NCBI GenBank assembly: GCA_965178125.1
Contig: OZ237752.1
Coordinates: forward strand, 1-64,000
Length of the DNA: 64,000 nucleotides
DNA from: Bilabrum cf. latius
Taxonomy: Eukaryota > Bigyra: Bicosoecida > Bigyra > Bicosoecida
Direction: 5' to 3'
In this document: piece after piece, positions 23,901-34,319 of the stretch
Position numbering within the stretch: the first letter of the stretch is position 1
How the letters are laid out: each line of letters begins with the position of its first letter
Notes under the pieces: model-generated
Told to the model about the DNA's origin: nothing
Seen by the model: the letters and a program-made list of their open reading frames with translations, nothing else
Databases searched by the model: none
Made by a program: the position numbers and the translations under genes

Positions 23901-25069
23901 CCCCAGCCGCGATGGAGGGTGACACCAGCGGGCCTTAGCCAGTGCCCCACAAGCCGAGCCGTGTGCGGGTGCTGGATCTCGCCGGGGAGTCCACTCGGGG
24001 ATACTACCCGCAGTAGCCGGGCAAGCCCAACCAGGATTCCTATCTGCTACTGGCTGTGCCCTCGACTGGAGCGGAGGGCGGAGATGATTCTGGGGAGCCC
24101 ATTGCTACCGCTGCCGGTGGGAAGGGCGGAGGAGCTGCTGCCACCTTTTTGCTGGCGGTGTTCGACGGGCACGGCGAGTTTGGGCACTCGGTCAGCCAGG
24201 CCATCAAGGAGTCTTTCAGGGAGCAGCTCATGGGGGACACGCGGGTGCTGTCAGCAGCCAGAAGTGCGGCTGCGGTCGCGGGCGATGAAGCGGGGTATGA
24301 CTGGAGCGGGGTTGAGGGGGCCATGCAGGAGGCCCTGCAGGACGCCGAGAGCGCGCTGGTCGACAGCGGGGAGGTGGACTGCTCGCTGAGCGGGTGCACC
24401 GCCGTGGCTTGCCTGGTGCAGGGCTGCCGGGTGGTGGTTATGAATGTGGGGGACAGCAGGGCCGTCGTGTGCGTGGCAGGACTCGAGTCGCAGAGCTAGG
24501 GCCAAGGTGGGGAGGACGAAGATGGGCAGGCCAGCGGCGGGGCGCGCGGACAGGAGGACGAAGGGCAAGGGGGGCAGTCCAAAGTCCCTGTCCTGCGGCC
24601 TGACAGGCTGTCCCGGGACCACAAGCCCACAGAGAGGGACGAGACGCGGCGCATCCTCATCGCTGGCGGTGAGCTGCGGGCCATCCAGTACGATGACGGC
24701 GAGGAGGGCCCCGTGAGGGTCTGGGTAAGGGGGCAGGACGTTCCTGGTCTGGCCATGAGCCGATCTGTGTGCGACCTGGTGGGCAAACAGGCGGGCGTGA
24801 CCTCGGCACCGGAGTTCACCCGGCGCACGATCGGTGCGGCAGACGCCTTCTTGGTGGTGGGGAGCGACGGCCTCTTCGAGTTCATCGAGGACGACGAGGT
24901 GTGCGGTGCACTGCTGGCCACGCACGCGGACTGCCATGCGCAGGGGCGGCCGGAGGAGCATCTCGACGTGGCGCTGGAGGAGCTGCGGGAGGAGGCGAGG
25001 GCCAGGTGGGTGGAGCGGGAGGGTTGCATCGATGACTGCACCATCCTGCTGGCCAAACTCGGCTACTGA
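20906..25069 (+). CDS. PP2C-family protein phosphatase with a ~1000-residue disordered N-terminus (1387 aa, 11 UAG)
   Basis: Metal-dependent Ser/Thr phosphatase domain at the C-terminus (residues about 1015-1387): RGYYPQ-Q-PGKPNQDSYLL, the metal-binding VFDGHGEFGHSVS, SGCTAVACLVQG, VVVMNVGDSRAVV, LAMSRSVCDLVGKQAGV, VVGSDGLFEFI and a final CIDDCTILLAKLGY. These are the PP2C motifs in the right order. The first UAG-containing motif (at 24014) sits between YYPQ and PGKPNQDSY. The frame is continuous from ATG 20906 to TGA 25067-25069 and crosses UAG at 21476, 21650, 22274, 22742, 22751, 23021, 23267, 23897, 23936, 24014 and 24497. The long N-terminus is Ser/Ala/Pro/Gly-rich and probably disordered. 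Its continuous frame argues that it is part of the gene, although a downstream promoter or start cannot be excluded. Confidence 0.8.
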
Positions 25070-25214
25070 GTAAGGCTAGGTGGCAAAACATGTCAATGAT
25101 CGGATCAATGCGGTGGTGATCCGGATCCGGATTTGTCAGGGAAAAGAGCCACATTCGAAATTCGAATAGACTGCGAATCGGTGATCACGCAGTCTGGAAT
25201 AGCAGGTCGCGGGG

Positions 25215-27720
25215 TCACAGGCTGGACTGCAGCTTGGCTTGTATCCCGCCTCTCACAGCGATGCCCCCTGCGAATGCCAGCAGCACCAGAAGCACCCACT
25301 GCCACACCATGAGCCCAGACCCATCCGCCCGCTCTGCAGGATCCTCTTCATCGCCCCCCCCCGAGTTTCCGCCCGCACCAGCTCCCTTGCTGCTGCTCGC
25401 CTCCCGCGCCCTCGACAGCTCGGCCTCCAGCTCGCGCCGCCGGTCCTGCGCCTCCTGCAGCTCCCGAGACACGCCGTCCAGCTGCTGCTCCAGCTCGCGT
25501 CTGCCCTGCGCCAGCACCCTTGCCTCCTCCTGCAGCCGCTTCTTGTCATCCACCGCGCCATCCACCCTCTCACGCGCCTCCCGCAGCTCAGCTTCGCGCG
25601 CGTCCCGCTGCCGCAACAGTCTGCTCACATACCGCACCAGCTTGGTCTCACGGGCTGAAAGCCCGCTCCAGTCGCTGTCTGCGCTTCCAGCCATGGCCCC
25701 CGACGCAGCACCAGCCTGCAATCCCCCCTCTGCCCCTGCTCTCAGATCTGCCTGCCAGTCAGGCAGCCACGGGCCTACCGGTGATGGCGTGCTGCCTGGC
25801 CTGTCCCTGGGTCCCGAGGGCACCTCTCCACCGGCACCCTCCTGTTCCCCCCCCTCCTCCTCCCAAGGCATGCGACCTCCCTCTCCAACCCCCCCACCAT
25901 CGCGCCCATCTGGTCCCTCGCCTATCCCCAGCAACGCCTCCCTATCCGGCGAGTCAGGCGTCAGCACCTCCCGGGCTGCCTGCATGAGCTGGGCCCGGCT
26001 GTCGCGCTGCGAGCCAGCAGCGGGCCCCTCGGTTCCCGCCCCTCTCCCGTTCCCGTGCAAGCCGACAGCAGCCTCTGCCTCTGCCACGTCGATAGCAGCG
26101 CCCTGTTCGCCCCTCTGCTGCTGGAGGGCCTCCTCCTCTAGGTCACCGGGCCCGTCCTCCTTGCCCGCACCAAGTTCACCCCCTTCTTCCTCCTCCTCCT
26201 CCTCCTCTTTGTCCTCCAGGACAGGCGCCTCATCCCACTCGCAGCCCGCCTGCCGCCGCGCCTCTGTCTCCCACGGGGCCTCCACGCGCGCCTCAAGCTG
26301 CTCCACGCTCATGCCCTCCAGCGCGCCCCTGCCCTCCGTCCCGCCCTCGCCCAGCAGCGCCTCCTGCAGCAGGACCTCTTTCACGTCAAAGGTTAGCTCC
26401 CACACCACGTGCAGCCTCTGCACGTTGATGCCGCCCACGGCCCACGCGCCCAGCTTGTGGGGCATGCGGCCAGTCAACAGCTGCTTGATGGTCCGCCTCG
26501 GGGCAGTCAGCGGGTCACTGTTACTACCTCCCATCAGGTCGTCGGTACCCTCGCGACTGAGACCCACCAGCTGCAGCTGCACAGCGTCCAGCGTCTCCAC
26601 GCGCATGGCCACTGGTCTCACCTCATGGGCCGCCAGTCGAGCCGCCTCCGCTGCAGCTGACTTGGACAGACCCGCCTCCAGCGCCTCCTCCGCCGCCAGC
26701 TTGCCCTGCTGCCGCCGCTGCCACCTCACGTTGGCGCCGCATCTCCTCCAAAACTGCCCCGGCGGCGGCCATGCCCTGTACTCACCCATTTGCTCCGCGC
26801 ACCTCTGCAACTCCTCCTCCAAGCCGCCCCCCTCACCCTCACCCTCGCCCTCCTCGCCCGCCTCGTCCGCCCCCGGCGGCTTCTCGCCTCCTGCTGCGGC
26901 CCTGGTCTTCGCTGCCCTCGAGCTCACCGCGTGTGTGGCGGCATGCATGGCTCGCCACGCATCCGAAAAGCCCTCCTCCCACAGGCCCCCCTCCCTCTCC
27001 CAGGCCCGAGACACGTCGTTGGGCGCGTCGGACGGGCACTGCATCCGCATCGCGTCTCGGGCCACCACACCCGCCACCCCCCGAGCCCAGTGCTCCAGCG
27101 TACTCTGCACTGCCGGCTGCTTGCAGAAGAACCGCGGGGCCCCCGTGGACCCGATGGGAACCAGGCCGGCGTACCGCTTCACGCCGTACCGCTGAGGGGG
27201 CCGGCGGGCCGACGGTGGGGGCTTGGGGTGCTAGGCGATGCGCAAGTTGTATGCCAGGCATGCTATTGCATGATCGCCTGACCGCATGCGTGCGGTGAGC
27301 ACCAGTGTGCCAGCAGCAGCGGCGCCATTCGCCTGGTCCTCGCTCGCAGACGCGACTAGCGCCTCGTCGGCGCCCTCGCCTAGTCTTGGAGGCGTACATT
27401 CTCCCCTTGCGACTCCGTCCACGGTAAACCCTTCTGTGCTTTCAACACATGAGGCGGTAATCGTAGAAATTGATGCAGAAAATCAGCAGCAACGCGAAAC
27501 CATTGGCATTGTAGTGGCACTCACCCAATTCCACGAGCAATTGCTCATGCTCTTTTACCGTTGGTGGGCGTCTGGCAGCTGACGAGTCTACTGAGTATGA
27601 TACAGACATATTTGTGACACCAGTAGCCCTGCTCCCGACAGACATGGCGTCGTGGCTGCCGTAGTGGTGTGGCTCGGCGGAGTCTTCCACAGATGAGACG
27701 CGAGGATCTACACCAGCCAT
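25215..27720 (-). CDS. Tail-anchored coiled-coil protein, function unknown (804 aa, 2 exons, 1 UAG)
   Basis: Minus-strand exons 27720-27525 and 27433-25215 are joined by a 91-nt intron (GTGAGTG donor, AGCACAG acceptor) that restores frame across LLVEL-EGFTVDG. A UAG at 27231-27233 reads as Gln in YNLRIA-Q-HPKPPP. Stop TGA 25215-25217. The middle (residues about 120-420) has globular segments I do not recognise (RRTIKQLLTGRMPHKLGAWA, LHVVWELTFDVKEVLLQ). It is followed by an acidic Glu/Gly-rich region, a coiled coil of about 100 residues (residues about 665-765) and a single C-terminal membrane helix (LMVWQWVLLVLLAFAGGIAV) with only about 12 residues after it. This layout suits a tail-anchored organelle membrane protein. 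The start could also be an in-frame Met 15 nt upstream. Confidence 0.6.
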
Positions 27721-28201
27721 ACTGCGACTGCGCATCACAAGAAAACAATACATCAACTGCTACTGCTAGCGATATGGCCACGTTTCATGGTGACTGGAAG
27801 CAAGGACGTATGCTTTGGTACTTTCAACCAAGAGGCCAGCTTGCGATGGGATCACTGGCGACTAGCAACCTTCTCACCCTGCAGAATTGTATGCTCGTAC
27901 TTATCAAATGTATCAGGTAGATGTATTGTGGGCCAGGTTAGTATAGATCGCAATGGGGAGGCACCGAGCGTTGCCGCCGCCAGTAGCGATGATGAGTGCC
28001 AGTTGTGGTGCCCGCCGTTCATCATAAATCAGTGGGTGAAATGAATCGTTGCTCTTGTTGCTAGTCTGACTGGGTCGTGCGTCCATGCGAGGCTAGCCAT
28101 AGGCCAACGGCGACAAGGAGGCGGCACAGGAAAGCGGGAATGCCGGTACGAAGCCATTCAAGTAAACACGTGTGTGCGACCCCTCAAGCAGCACTCTCAC
28201 A
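27721..28201. other. Intergenic, no gene seen
   Basis: About 480 bp between the 5' end of the coiled-coil gene and the 3' end of the nucleoporin gene. Short open frames on both strands lack protein character, and no structured RNA was recognised. Confidence 0.4.
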
Positions 28202-29218
28202 TCAGCGCGCCCCAATCACCAGCCCACGCCCAGCCGCCCCCTCCTGCGCCCCCAGCGCCGCCTCCACCCTCGCCAGCCTCGCCGCCAGACTGCCCCGCGC
28301 CCTCTCCACGGCATGCAGCCGCTGCAGGTGGGACTGCAGCGCGCGGCGGACGCTCTGCAGGCCCCCGCCCCCTCCAGACGCCCTTTCTGCCGCCGCCCTC
28401 TCCGCCCTTGCTCGCCTCGTCAACGCGCGGACGGCAGCCGCAAGCTCACCCGCCCGCCGATCCGCCGCCCGCAGCCGCTGCACGTACCGCCGCCGGCTGC
28501 CGGCCCCGTCCCCTGCCGGCGCCCCTGCCTCCTGCCCGCTCTCTATCCCCAACTCGGCCCCCCTCTGCCTGAGCTTGTGCTCCACGTCGTCCAGGGCCTT
28601 GCTCACCTCGGACTGCGCCGCTCGCACTCGCTCCAGCTGGCCCGACAGGCCGCGCGCCTCGCGACGGAGGGCCGCATGGCGGCGGGTGGCTTCCACGAGC
28701 TGGGCGGAAGCGCGCCTTCTAGCTTCTTCCCAGCGTCCAAGCGCCTCTGCCTACTTTCGGAAAGCTTCTCGGTGCACTCGCAGTCGCCTGGACCACGTCG
28801 ACAAGACATCGCGCACCGCTGTTGCCGAGAGTGCTCCAAGCTTCTAGTCAGCTTCTTTCGCGGCTTCCACGCGTTCAGCATAATCACCTATGTCAGCCGA
28901 AACAACAGGGGCGGCTGGTGCAGGCGCAGGGGTGCCAGAGCCAGATTCTTTGCTTTCGCTAGTGCCACCGTCTGCCGGTGCCGGCGCCGGAGCTGATGTA
29001 TCCCAATCTGAGGCAGCCGCTCCCGCGGAATCGCCTGCTTTACTAGAATCATCAGTTTTGCTCTGGTCAGCTGGAGCTGGTGTTGGCGAAGGTGAAGGCG
29101 CTGCTGCTGAGCCTCCAGGCGTGTCCCATTCTCCAGCCCCCCAATCATCTGTGGAGGGAGCTGGTGCCGGTGTACCTGAGGTACCAGTATCACCCCAATC
29201 TGCGCCCCAATCTGTCAT
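28202..29218 (-). CDS. NUP62: Nucleoporin of the Nsp1/Nup62 family (338 aa, 2 UAG)
   Basis: Probable component of the central channel of the nuclear pore. One frame from ATG 29218 to TGA 28202-28204 contains UAG at 28844 (EAAKEAD-Q-KLGAL) and 28751 (EAFRK-Q-AEALGRWEEA). With both read as Gln, residues about 130-290 form the long C-terminal coiled coil typical of Nsp1/Nup62: VLSTWSRRLRVHREAF, QAEALGRWEEARRRA and VSKALDDVEHKL. The N-terminal 120 residues are low-complexity but carry DWG, EWDTP and SDWDT motifs instead of the FG repeats of most family members. Under the standard code only disconnected fragments would be seen. The family call rests on the coiled-coil pattern, so it is likely rather than certain. 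Confidence 0.65.
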
Positions 29219-29489
29219 TTAGAATCTGGAATTGACTGTAATCGCAAATTTTGCCCAGAGCTCAAACACTTTCCCGCTTTCTTCTTCATATTTGTAAGCA
29301 GCAGGAGGTATTAAAAAACAGAAAGATTTTTTGGATCACAGAACGCCACGGTTGCCTGGCAGACCTATCAAATGCACAGAATGGCGAGTAATTGTGCTGA
29401 ATTATGGTTTACCAAGTGGTTATTGAGCATTGGTACCGCAATATCATTTCCAAGTCGCAGCGCAGATCGCCAACCGGGACGGGCGCACA

Positions 29490-30287
29490 TCAGCAAGCAC
29501 AGCCGCCCCCGCTGCCGCCAGAACCCGCGCCATCCCCGCCCTTCGACAGATCAACACGATCACGCGCCGCGTCCTGCCTAGAAGCCCCGTCCCTGCCTCC
29601 GTACCCGTCGTCGCCACCCGGCCCTGCCGTTGGCCCCGGCCCCGCCCCGCTCCCCCCGGGCCCTCCCCCCGCCTGCCCCTCCATGGCCGCCTGCTCCCGC
29701 TCCAGCTCTAGGTCCTCCTCCATTACGGCGCGGGCCAGCGCCGCGAACACTTCCTCCACGTTCTTGCCCGTGGCAGCCGATGTCTCGTAGTAGACTGCCC
29801 CGATCTCCTCCGCCGTGGCCTCCGCCGTGTGCTGCTCGACCGCTCGTCGGTCCTGCAAATCGCACTTGTTCCCCACCAACGCAACCAGGATGTCCTCGGG
29901 TCCATTTCGTCTCAGCTCGTCCACCCAGGACTGCAGGCAGTCGAAGGATACCGCCTTGGTGATGTCGTATGCCACGATCGCGCACCGGGCGCCGCGGTAG
30001 TACATGGGAGCCAGCGATCGGTATTTTTCCTGACCCGCAGTATCCCAAATCAAGAATTTTACTGCCTATCCGTCCACGAGAACTGTCCGATTCAAGAACG
30101 CAGCCCCGATGGTAGACTGCGAGTACGGGTCGAAGTGACCACTCACAAACTTCTACGCAAGACTAGATTTACCAACTGCGGCGTCACCAAGTAACACGAC
30201 TTTAACTTCTTTCGGAGCTGAAGCTCCACCGCCCTGTCCAGGTCCACCCATCCCGCCACCCCCGTAGGGATCTCCTGCTCCAGCCAT
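29490..30287 (-). CDS. RAB5: Rab5-family small GTPase (265 aa, 2 UAG)
   Basis: Membrane-traffic GTPase of early endosomes. Frame from ATG 30287 to TGA 29490-29492. G-box motifs: GDAAVGKSSL (P-loop), STIGAAF (switch I, Rab5-like), WDTAGQEKYRSLAPMYYRGA (switch II), GNKCDL and ETSAATG. UAG at 30153-30155 gives AVGKSSLA-Q-KFVSGHF, and UAG at 30066-30068 gives VLVDG-Q-AVKFLIWDTAG. Both sit between universally conserved blocks where Rab5 proteins have one residue, so neither can be a stop. The C-terminus is a Gly-rich linker ending GGGCAC, a CXC-type double-prenylation signal. The N-terminus has a short Gly-rich extension, and the Gly/Asp-rich hypervariable tail is longer than usual. Confidence 0.92.
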
Positions 30288-30682
30288 TAAACTGGTAAGT
30301 TACCCGCTAACGAACCTGCGCAGTCATGCCAGCGGTGATATATGAGACATGTTGGCTAACATTCAAGTGACGATCGTTTTATTCGTAAAATTGGCTCAAA
30401 GACAAGCCTATGGGCAGCATACGTGAGCACCAACCAGTTAAGTTCGCAATTTGGCACCTACGCATGAGACTTAAACAAGCATTCACATAAGCAGACGCTA
30501 ACTCACGCTGATAAATAACCGAAGAAGCTATTTACTAGCCCAAGTATACTGCACGTGACGTTGTGGGCGCTCTCTTATCCAGCAACAGTCCGGGATTCAA
30601 AACGACACCTCACATTGAAGGATAAACCAGAGAGGTCCAATCGTGCCGCTGAGTGCAACCACGACGAAATTTTCTTAAAAGA
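30288..30682. other. Intergenic region between divergent Rab5 and NAC-alpha genes
   Basis: About 395 AT-richer bases between two divergent start codons, so probably a shared or back-to-back promoter region. No gene or RNA seen. Confidence 0.5.
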
Positions 30683-31589
30683 ATGGCCGCTGCCGTAGAG
30701 ACCAAGAAGGAGGAGGTTGGTGAGTACTGCGCCTTTGGATTCAGTTGCTATTGATGCTGATGTACCTTGCATTGTGTGCAGGCAGTCCGTGGTTCCGTGC
30801 GGCAGCCAACACAGCTCCCGGAGGCTTCTACTGCTTGTTCGAGTGCTCTTGGAGTAACTTGACCTCGCCAAGGTTGATGATGATTTATGTTCACATAGTA
30901 AATCGGCAAGACTTTCTTGTTTAGCAAATACTTTGCCGAACAAGGCGCAATATCGCGATTTACCTTTCCGATCTCAAATCGTCGCAGCCGCCGAGGAGCC
31001 CGTGGAGGAGAGTGAGGCCGCCGCCCCCCAGTCTCGTGCCGAGAAGAAGGCGCGCAAGGCGCTGTCGAAGCTTTCTCTGACCCCTGTGGCTGGCGTGAAC
31101 CGGGTGACGATCAAGAAGAGCAAGACCATCCTCTTCATCGTGGACAAGGCCGATGTGCTGAAGAGCCCCATCGCTGATACCTACGTTGTGTTTGGAGCCG
31201 TCAGGATCGAGGATCTCTCTCAGTCTGGCCCCCGCGCCGGCGGCTTCGGCGGTGCCGGCGGCCCGGGCGCCCTCAACATCGAGGCACTGCGCGCTCTGGC
31301 CGAGCAGAACCCCCAGATTGCCGCTGCTCTGCAGCAGGAGGGCGCCGGCGGCCTGCAGGCCATGCTGGCACAGGCCGCAGGCGCCGCTGGCGCTGCCGGC
31401 GATGCCGCGGAGGGCGACGACGAGGAGGACGGCGTGGAGGCGGGCGCGGGGGGTGAGGGCGCGGAGATCGCTGAGGAGGACGTGCAGCTGCTGATGAGGG
31501 ACCGGAACGTGTCTAGGGAGCGTGCCATGGAGGCGCTCAAGGATGCGGATGGGGACCTGGTCAACGCCATCATGGCGCTGGAGGAGTGA
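30683..31589 (+). CDS. NACA: Nascent polypeptide-associated complex subunit alpha (212 aa, 2 exons)
   Basis: Ribosome-bound chaperone subunit. Exon 1 is 30683-30719 (12 codons plus one base) and exon 2 is 30988-31589, across a 268-nt intron with GTGAG donor and GTCGCAG acceptor. The stop is TGA. The NAC domain is clear: SRAEKKARKALSKLSLTPV, GVNRVTIKKSKTILFIVDKAD and DTYVVFGAVRIEDLS (residues about 25-95). The C-terminal UBA domain follows: IAEEDVQLLMRDRNVSRERA with ALKDADGDLVNAIMALEE. Between them lies an Ala/Gly- and acid-rich linker longer than in animals. Length and order are normal for the family. No in-frame UAG. Confidence 0.95.
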
Positions 31590-31868
31590 ATCTCTCCGAC
31601 GACTGGTCTCGACTTGGCCGAATTGAAATAACCAGACAGCATAGTATTGAATCCGCACCAGGCCAGCCGTGCATCTCGGGGCTTCAAATAGACTTTCCGT
31701 AGCGCAAACATGTGTCCAAACGTTTGTCTCGTGGAGCAGGACAAACTCCCTCTCATCAGCAGAGCGGCGCTTCGCCGCACTCCGAATCTGTGAAAATGGC
31801 GAGCGCAAGATGGCATAGCCCTAAGCAACCTACATCGGCTTCGGACTGAAGACTAAGGGAATAACAAT

Positions 31869-33860
31869 ATGATTGGCACGTTGGTGTTGATTGCGGCATG
31901 TTTAGCCGCGGGGGCCGCTGTCGGGGCGGCATTCCTGCGAGAGAGCGTCGGTGCTGACATTGCCAACTACTACAAGGATCTGGAAGCGGTACTCCTAAAC
32001 CTTGACAGTACACAGGCAATCATTGCATGCTCTATTGCGTTGGGAGCCGTAATTATCCTCTTCGCTGGGGTGTGGGGCGAAACGGGGCTCTTCTCTCAGT
32101 CTGTACCTCGCGTGCTAGTCAACATGCACGCAGACTCTCTCTGCGACGAAACCGGGAGAGAGAAGCCTTCTGACAAGAAGTATAGCAAGTCTTCAGGCAA
32201 CGATACGCAGGCCCCTGCTGATCCTGCCGCTACCGAGCAGTGGATGCGAGCTGACAGCTCCAAGATCCGCGCGCTGAACCCCTCCACCGGTCGTGCTCTG
32301 CCCCCCATCCAGGTGACTTCGCCGGAGGAGGTGCGCGAGACCATCGCAGACGCTAGAGAGGCGCAAAAGAAGTGGGCAAAGACGTCGTTTGCGGAGCGGC
32401 GCCGCGTGCTGCGCTGCATGGCACAGGCGGTGCGCGACCACGAGGACTCGATCTGCCGCCTGTCCGCGCTGGACACGGGCAAGACGCACGTGGAGGCGTA
32501 CATGGGCGAAGTGATGGTCACGCTGGGCAAGATCCAGTGGGTGCTGGACAACGGGGAGGAGACCCTTCGCCCCGAGGCCCGTGAGACTGGCATCCTGACG
32601 GTGCACAAGACGGCCCGCGTGGAGTACCAGCCGCTGGGCGTGCTGGGGATCATCGCGCCCTGGAACTACCCCTTCCACAACCTGTGGAACCACGTGGTCT
32701 CGGGTCTGTTCGCCGGCAACGCAGTCGTGCTCAAGGTCAGCGAGTACTCGGCCGTCTCTGGGCACCAGTTCACCGAGCTGGCCCGGGCCTGTCTGCGCGC
32801 GTGCGGGCACAGCGCCGACCTTGTGACGCTCGTGCAGGGGTTCGCGCCTACAGGGGCAGCGCTGGTGAGCGGCGGCGTGGACAAGGTGATCTTCACGGGG
32901 TCTCCTCAGGTGGGCAAGCACGTGGCGCGTGGAGCCAGCGAGAGCCTGACTCCGTGCGTGCTTGAGCTCGGTGGCAAGGACCCGCTGGTGGTCACCGAGG
33001 ACGCGGACCTGGACCAGGTGCAGCACATTGCGGCGCGGGGAGCCCTGCAGAACTGCGGCCAGAACTGCATCGGGGTGGAGCGCTTCGTTGTGTACGAGAG
33101 CGTGCACGACGATTTCGTGGACAGGCTGGAGAAGATCGTGAGGGGCATCCGGCAGGGGGCCCCCCTGCGGCCCGACGGTCGGTGGGCCGAGGGCGTGGAT
33201 CTCGGGGCCACCACGACGGGGGCGCAGCTGTCGCACATTCAGGCGCTGGTGGATGACGCGGTGGCCAAGGGGGCCACCGTGGTGTGCGGGGGCAGGGAGA
33301 ACACGGAGGCCAGGGAGGCGGCGGGCGGGGGCTTCTACTTCGAGCCGACCATCCTGACGGGGGTGCGGCCCGGCATGCGCATCCACGAGGAGGAGGTGTT
33401 CGGGCCCGTGTTCTCCGTGATAAAGGTGCCGAGGGACAGCGACAAAGAGGCCGTACGGATGATCAACGCGAGTCCGTACGGGCTCGGCGGCTCGGTCTTT
33501 TGCAGGGACGTAGCCCGAGGCGAGAGGATCGCAGGCGCGCTGCGGGCGGGGATGATGAACGTGAACGACTTCGGGCTCAACTACTTGGCGCAGTCGCTTC
33601 CCTTCGGAGGTGTGGGTGTGTCGGGGTACGGCCGGTTCGCGGGCAAGGAGGGCTTGCGCGAGTGCTGCCTCATGAAGAGCGTGACCAGCGACAAGTTCTC
33701 CCTCCTGGGGGTGAGGACCGCGCTGCCGCCCCCGCTGCAGTTCCCCATCGGGTCCGGCGCCGTTGGATTCGCCCGCGGGCTGGCGGATCTGGCCTACGGG
33801 CGCTCTCTGGCGGAGCAGGCCGGGGGAATCTGGAGCCTGGCCACGGCGCGGGCGGATTGA
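31869..33860 (+). CDS. Aldehyde dehydrogenase, ALDH22/Msc7-like, membrane-anchored (663 aa)
   Basis: NAD(P)-dependent aldehyde oxidation. Intronless from ATG 31869 to TGA 33860. The N-terminus has two hydrophobic segments (about residues 1-20 and 38-62), then a linker and the full ALDH domain from about residue 135. The domain includes the APWNYPFHNLWNHV region, IFTGSPQVGK, the catalytic Glu in LELGGKDP and the catalytic Cys in GQNCIGVERF. It also has EEEVFGPVFSVIKV and SLPFGGVGVSGYGRF. The N-terminal membrane segments and motif details match the plant ALDH22 and yeast Msc7 group better than soluble betaine aldehyde dehydrogenases. Physiological substrate unknown. It lies 279 bp downstream of NAC-alpha on the same strand. 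No UAG codons. Confidence 0.92.
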   Translation: MIGTLVLIAACLAAGAAVGAAFLRESVGADIANYYKDLEAVLLNLDSTQAIIACSIALGAVIILFAGVWGETGLFSQSVPRVLVNMHADSLCDETGREKPSDKKYSKSSGNDTQAPADPAATEQWMRADSSKIRALNPSTGRALPPIQVTSPEEVRETIADAREAQKKWAKTSFAERRRVLRCMAQAVRDHEDSICRLSALDTGKTHVEAYMGEVMVTLGKIQWVLDNGEETLRPEARETGILTVHKTARVEYQPLGVLGIIAPWNYPFHNLWNHVVSGLFAGNAVVLKVSEYSAVSGHQFTELARACLRACGHSADLVTLVQGFAPTGAALVSGGVDKVIFTGSPQVGKHVARGASESLTPCVLELGGKDPLVVTEDADLDQVQHIAARGALQNCGQNCIGVERFVVYESVHDDFVDRLEKIVRGIRQGAPLRPDGRWAEGVDLGATTTGAQLSHIQALVDDAVAKGATVVCGGRENTEAREAAGGGFYFEPTILTGVRPGMRIHEEEVFGPVFSVIKVPRDSDKEAVRMINASPYGLGGSVFCRDVARGERIAGALRAGMMNVNDFGLNYLAQSLPFGGVGVSGYGRFAGKEGLRECCLMKSVTSDKFSLLGVRTALPPPLQFPIGSGAVGFARGLADLAYGRSLAEQAGGIWSLATARAD

Positions 33861-34319
33861 GCTGGCGGGCCTGATTTGGATCGAGTTGGCTGGCTCGGCG
33901 GGCCTTCCTCTCGTCTGGGGGCGATAGTCTCTGCCCTGCGGGATCGGCTCGGCTTTGAAAGGGGATCGTGGTGGAAAGGACTCTGGATGGGACCGCCTGG
34001 TACCGTGCTAGAGATTGGGTAGAACGAGCGGGTCGACGAGCTCATACGGAGCTAGCTGCCCTGGGTGTCCCCCCGCAGCATCTTGCCGCCAGTGGCCACT
34101 CTTTGCCGAGCTCGGAGGGCTTGTCCTCTCTCGCTCCGCGGAGACCACGGCAGTTGCTGCGTCTGTATTTTCAGCTATAATTTCTGTGTATTTTACGCTG
34201 CGTTGAGCCACACCGCATTTCCGTGGCTGCCCCGGCGCCGCGCGGACCGGTGGCGGGGTTTGCGGATCTCGCGACCCGAACGGGTCAACAAGTGAAGTCG
34301 GAACGGAAATTGTCGGACT
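33861..34319. other. Intergenic, no gene seen
   Basis: About 460 bp between the aldehyde dehydrogenase and the PLP-enzyme-like gene on the same strand. It should contain a terminator and a promoter. Nothing specific was recognised. Confidence 0.4.

Noticed and set aside
25234-27195. 653-codon plus-strand open frame opposite the coiled-coil gene
   Set aside because: Ser/Pro-rich mirror of the minus-strand gene, without domains. The minus strand has a coiled coil, a tail anchor and a clean splice junction.
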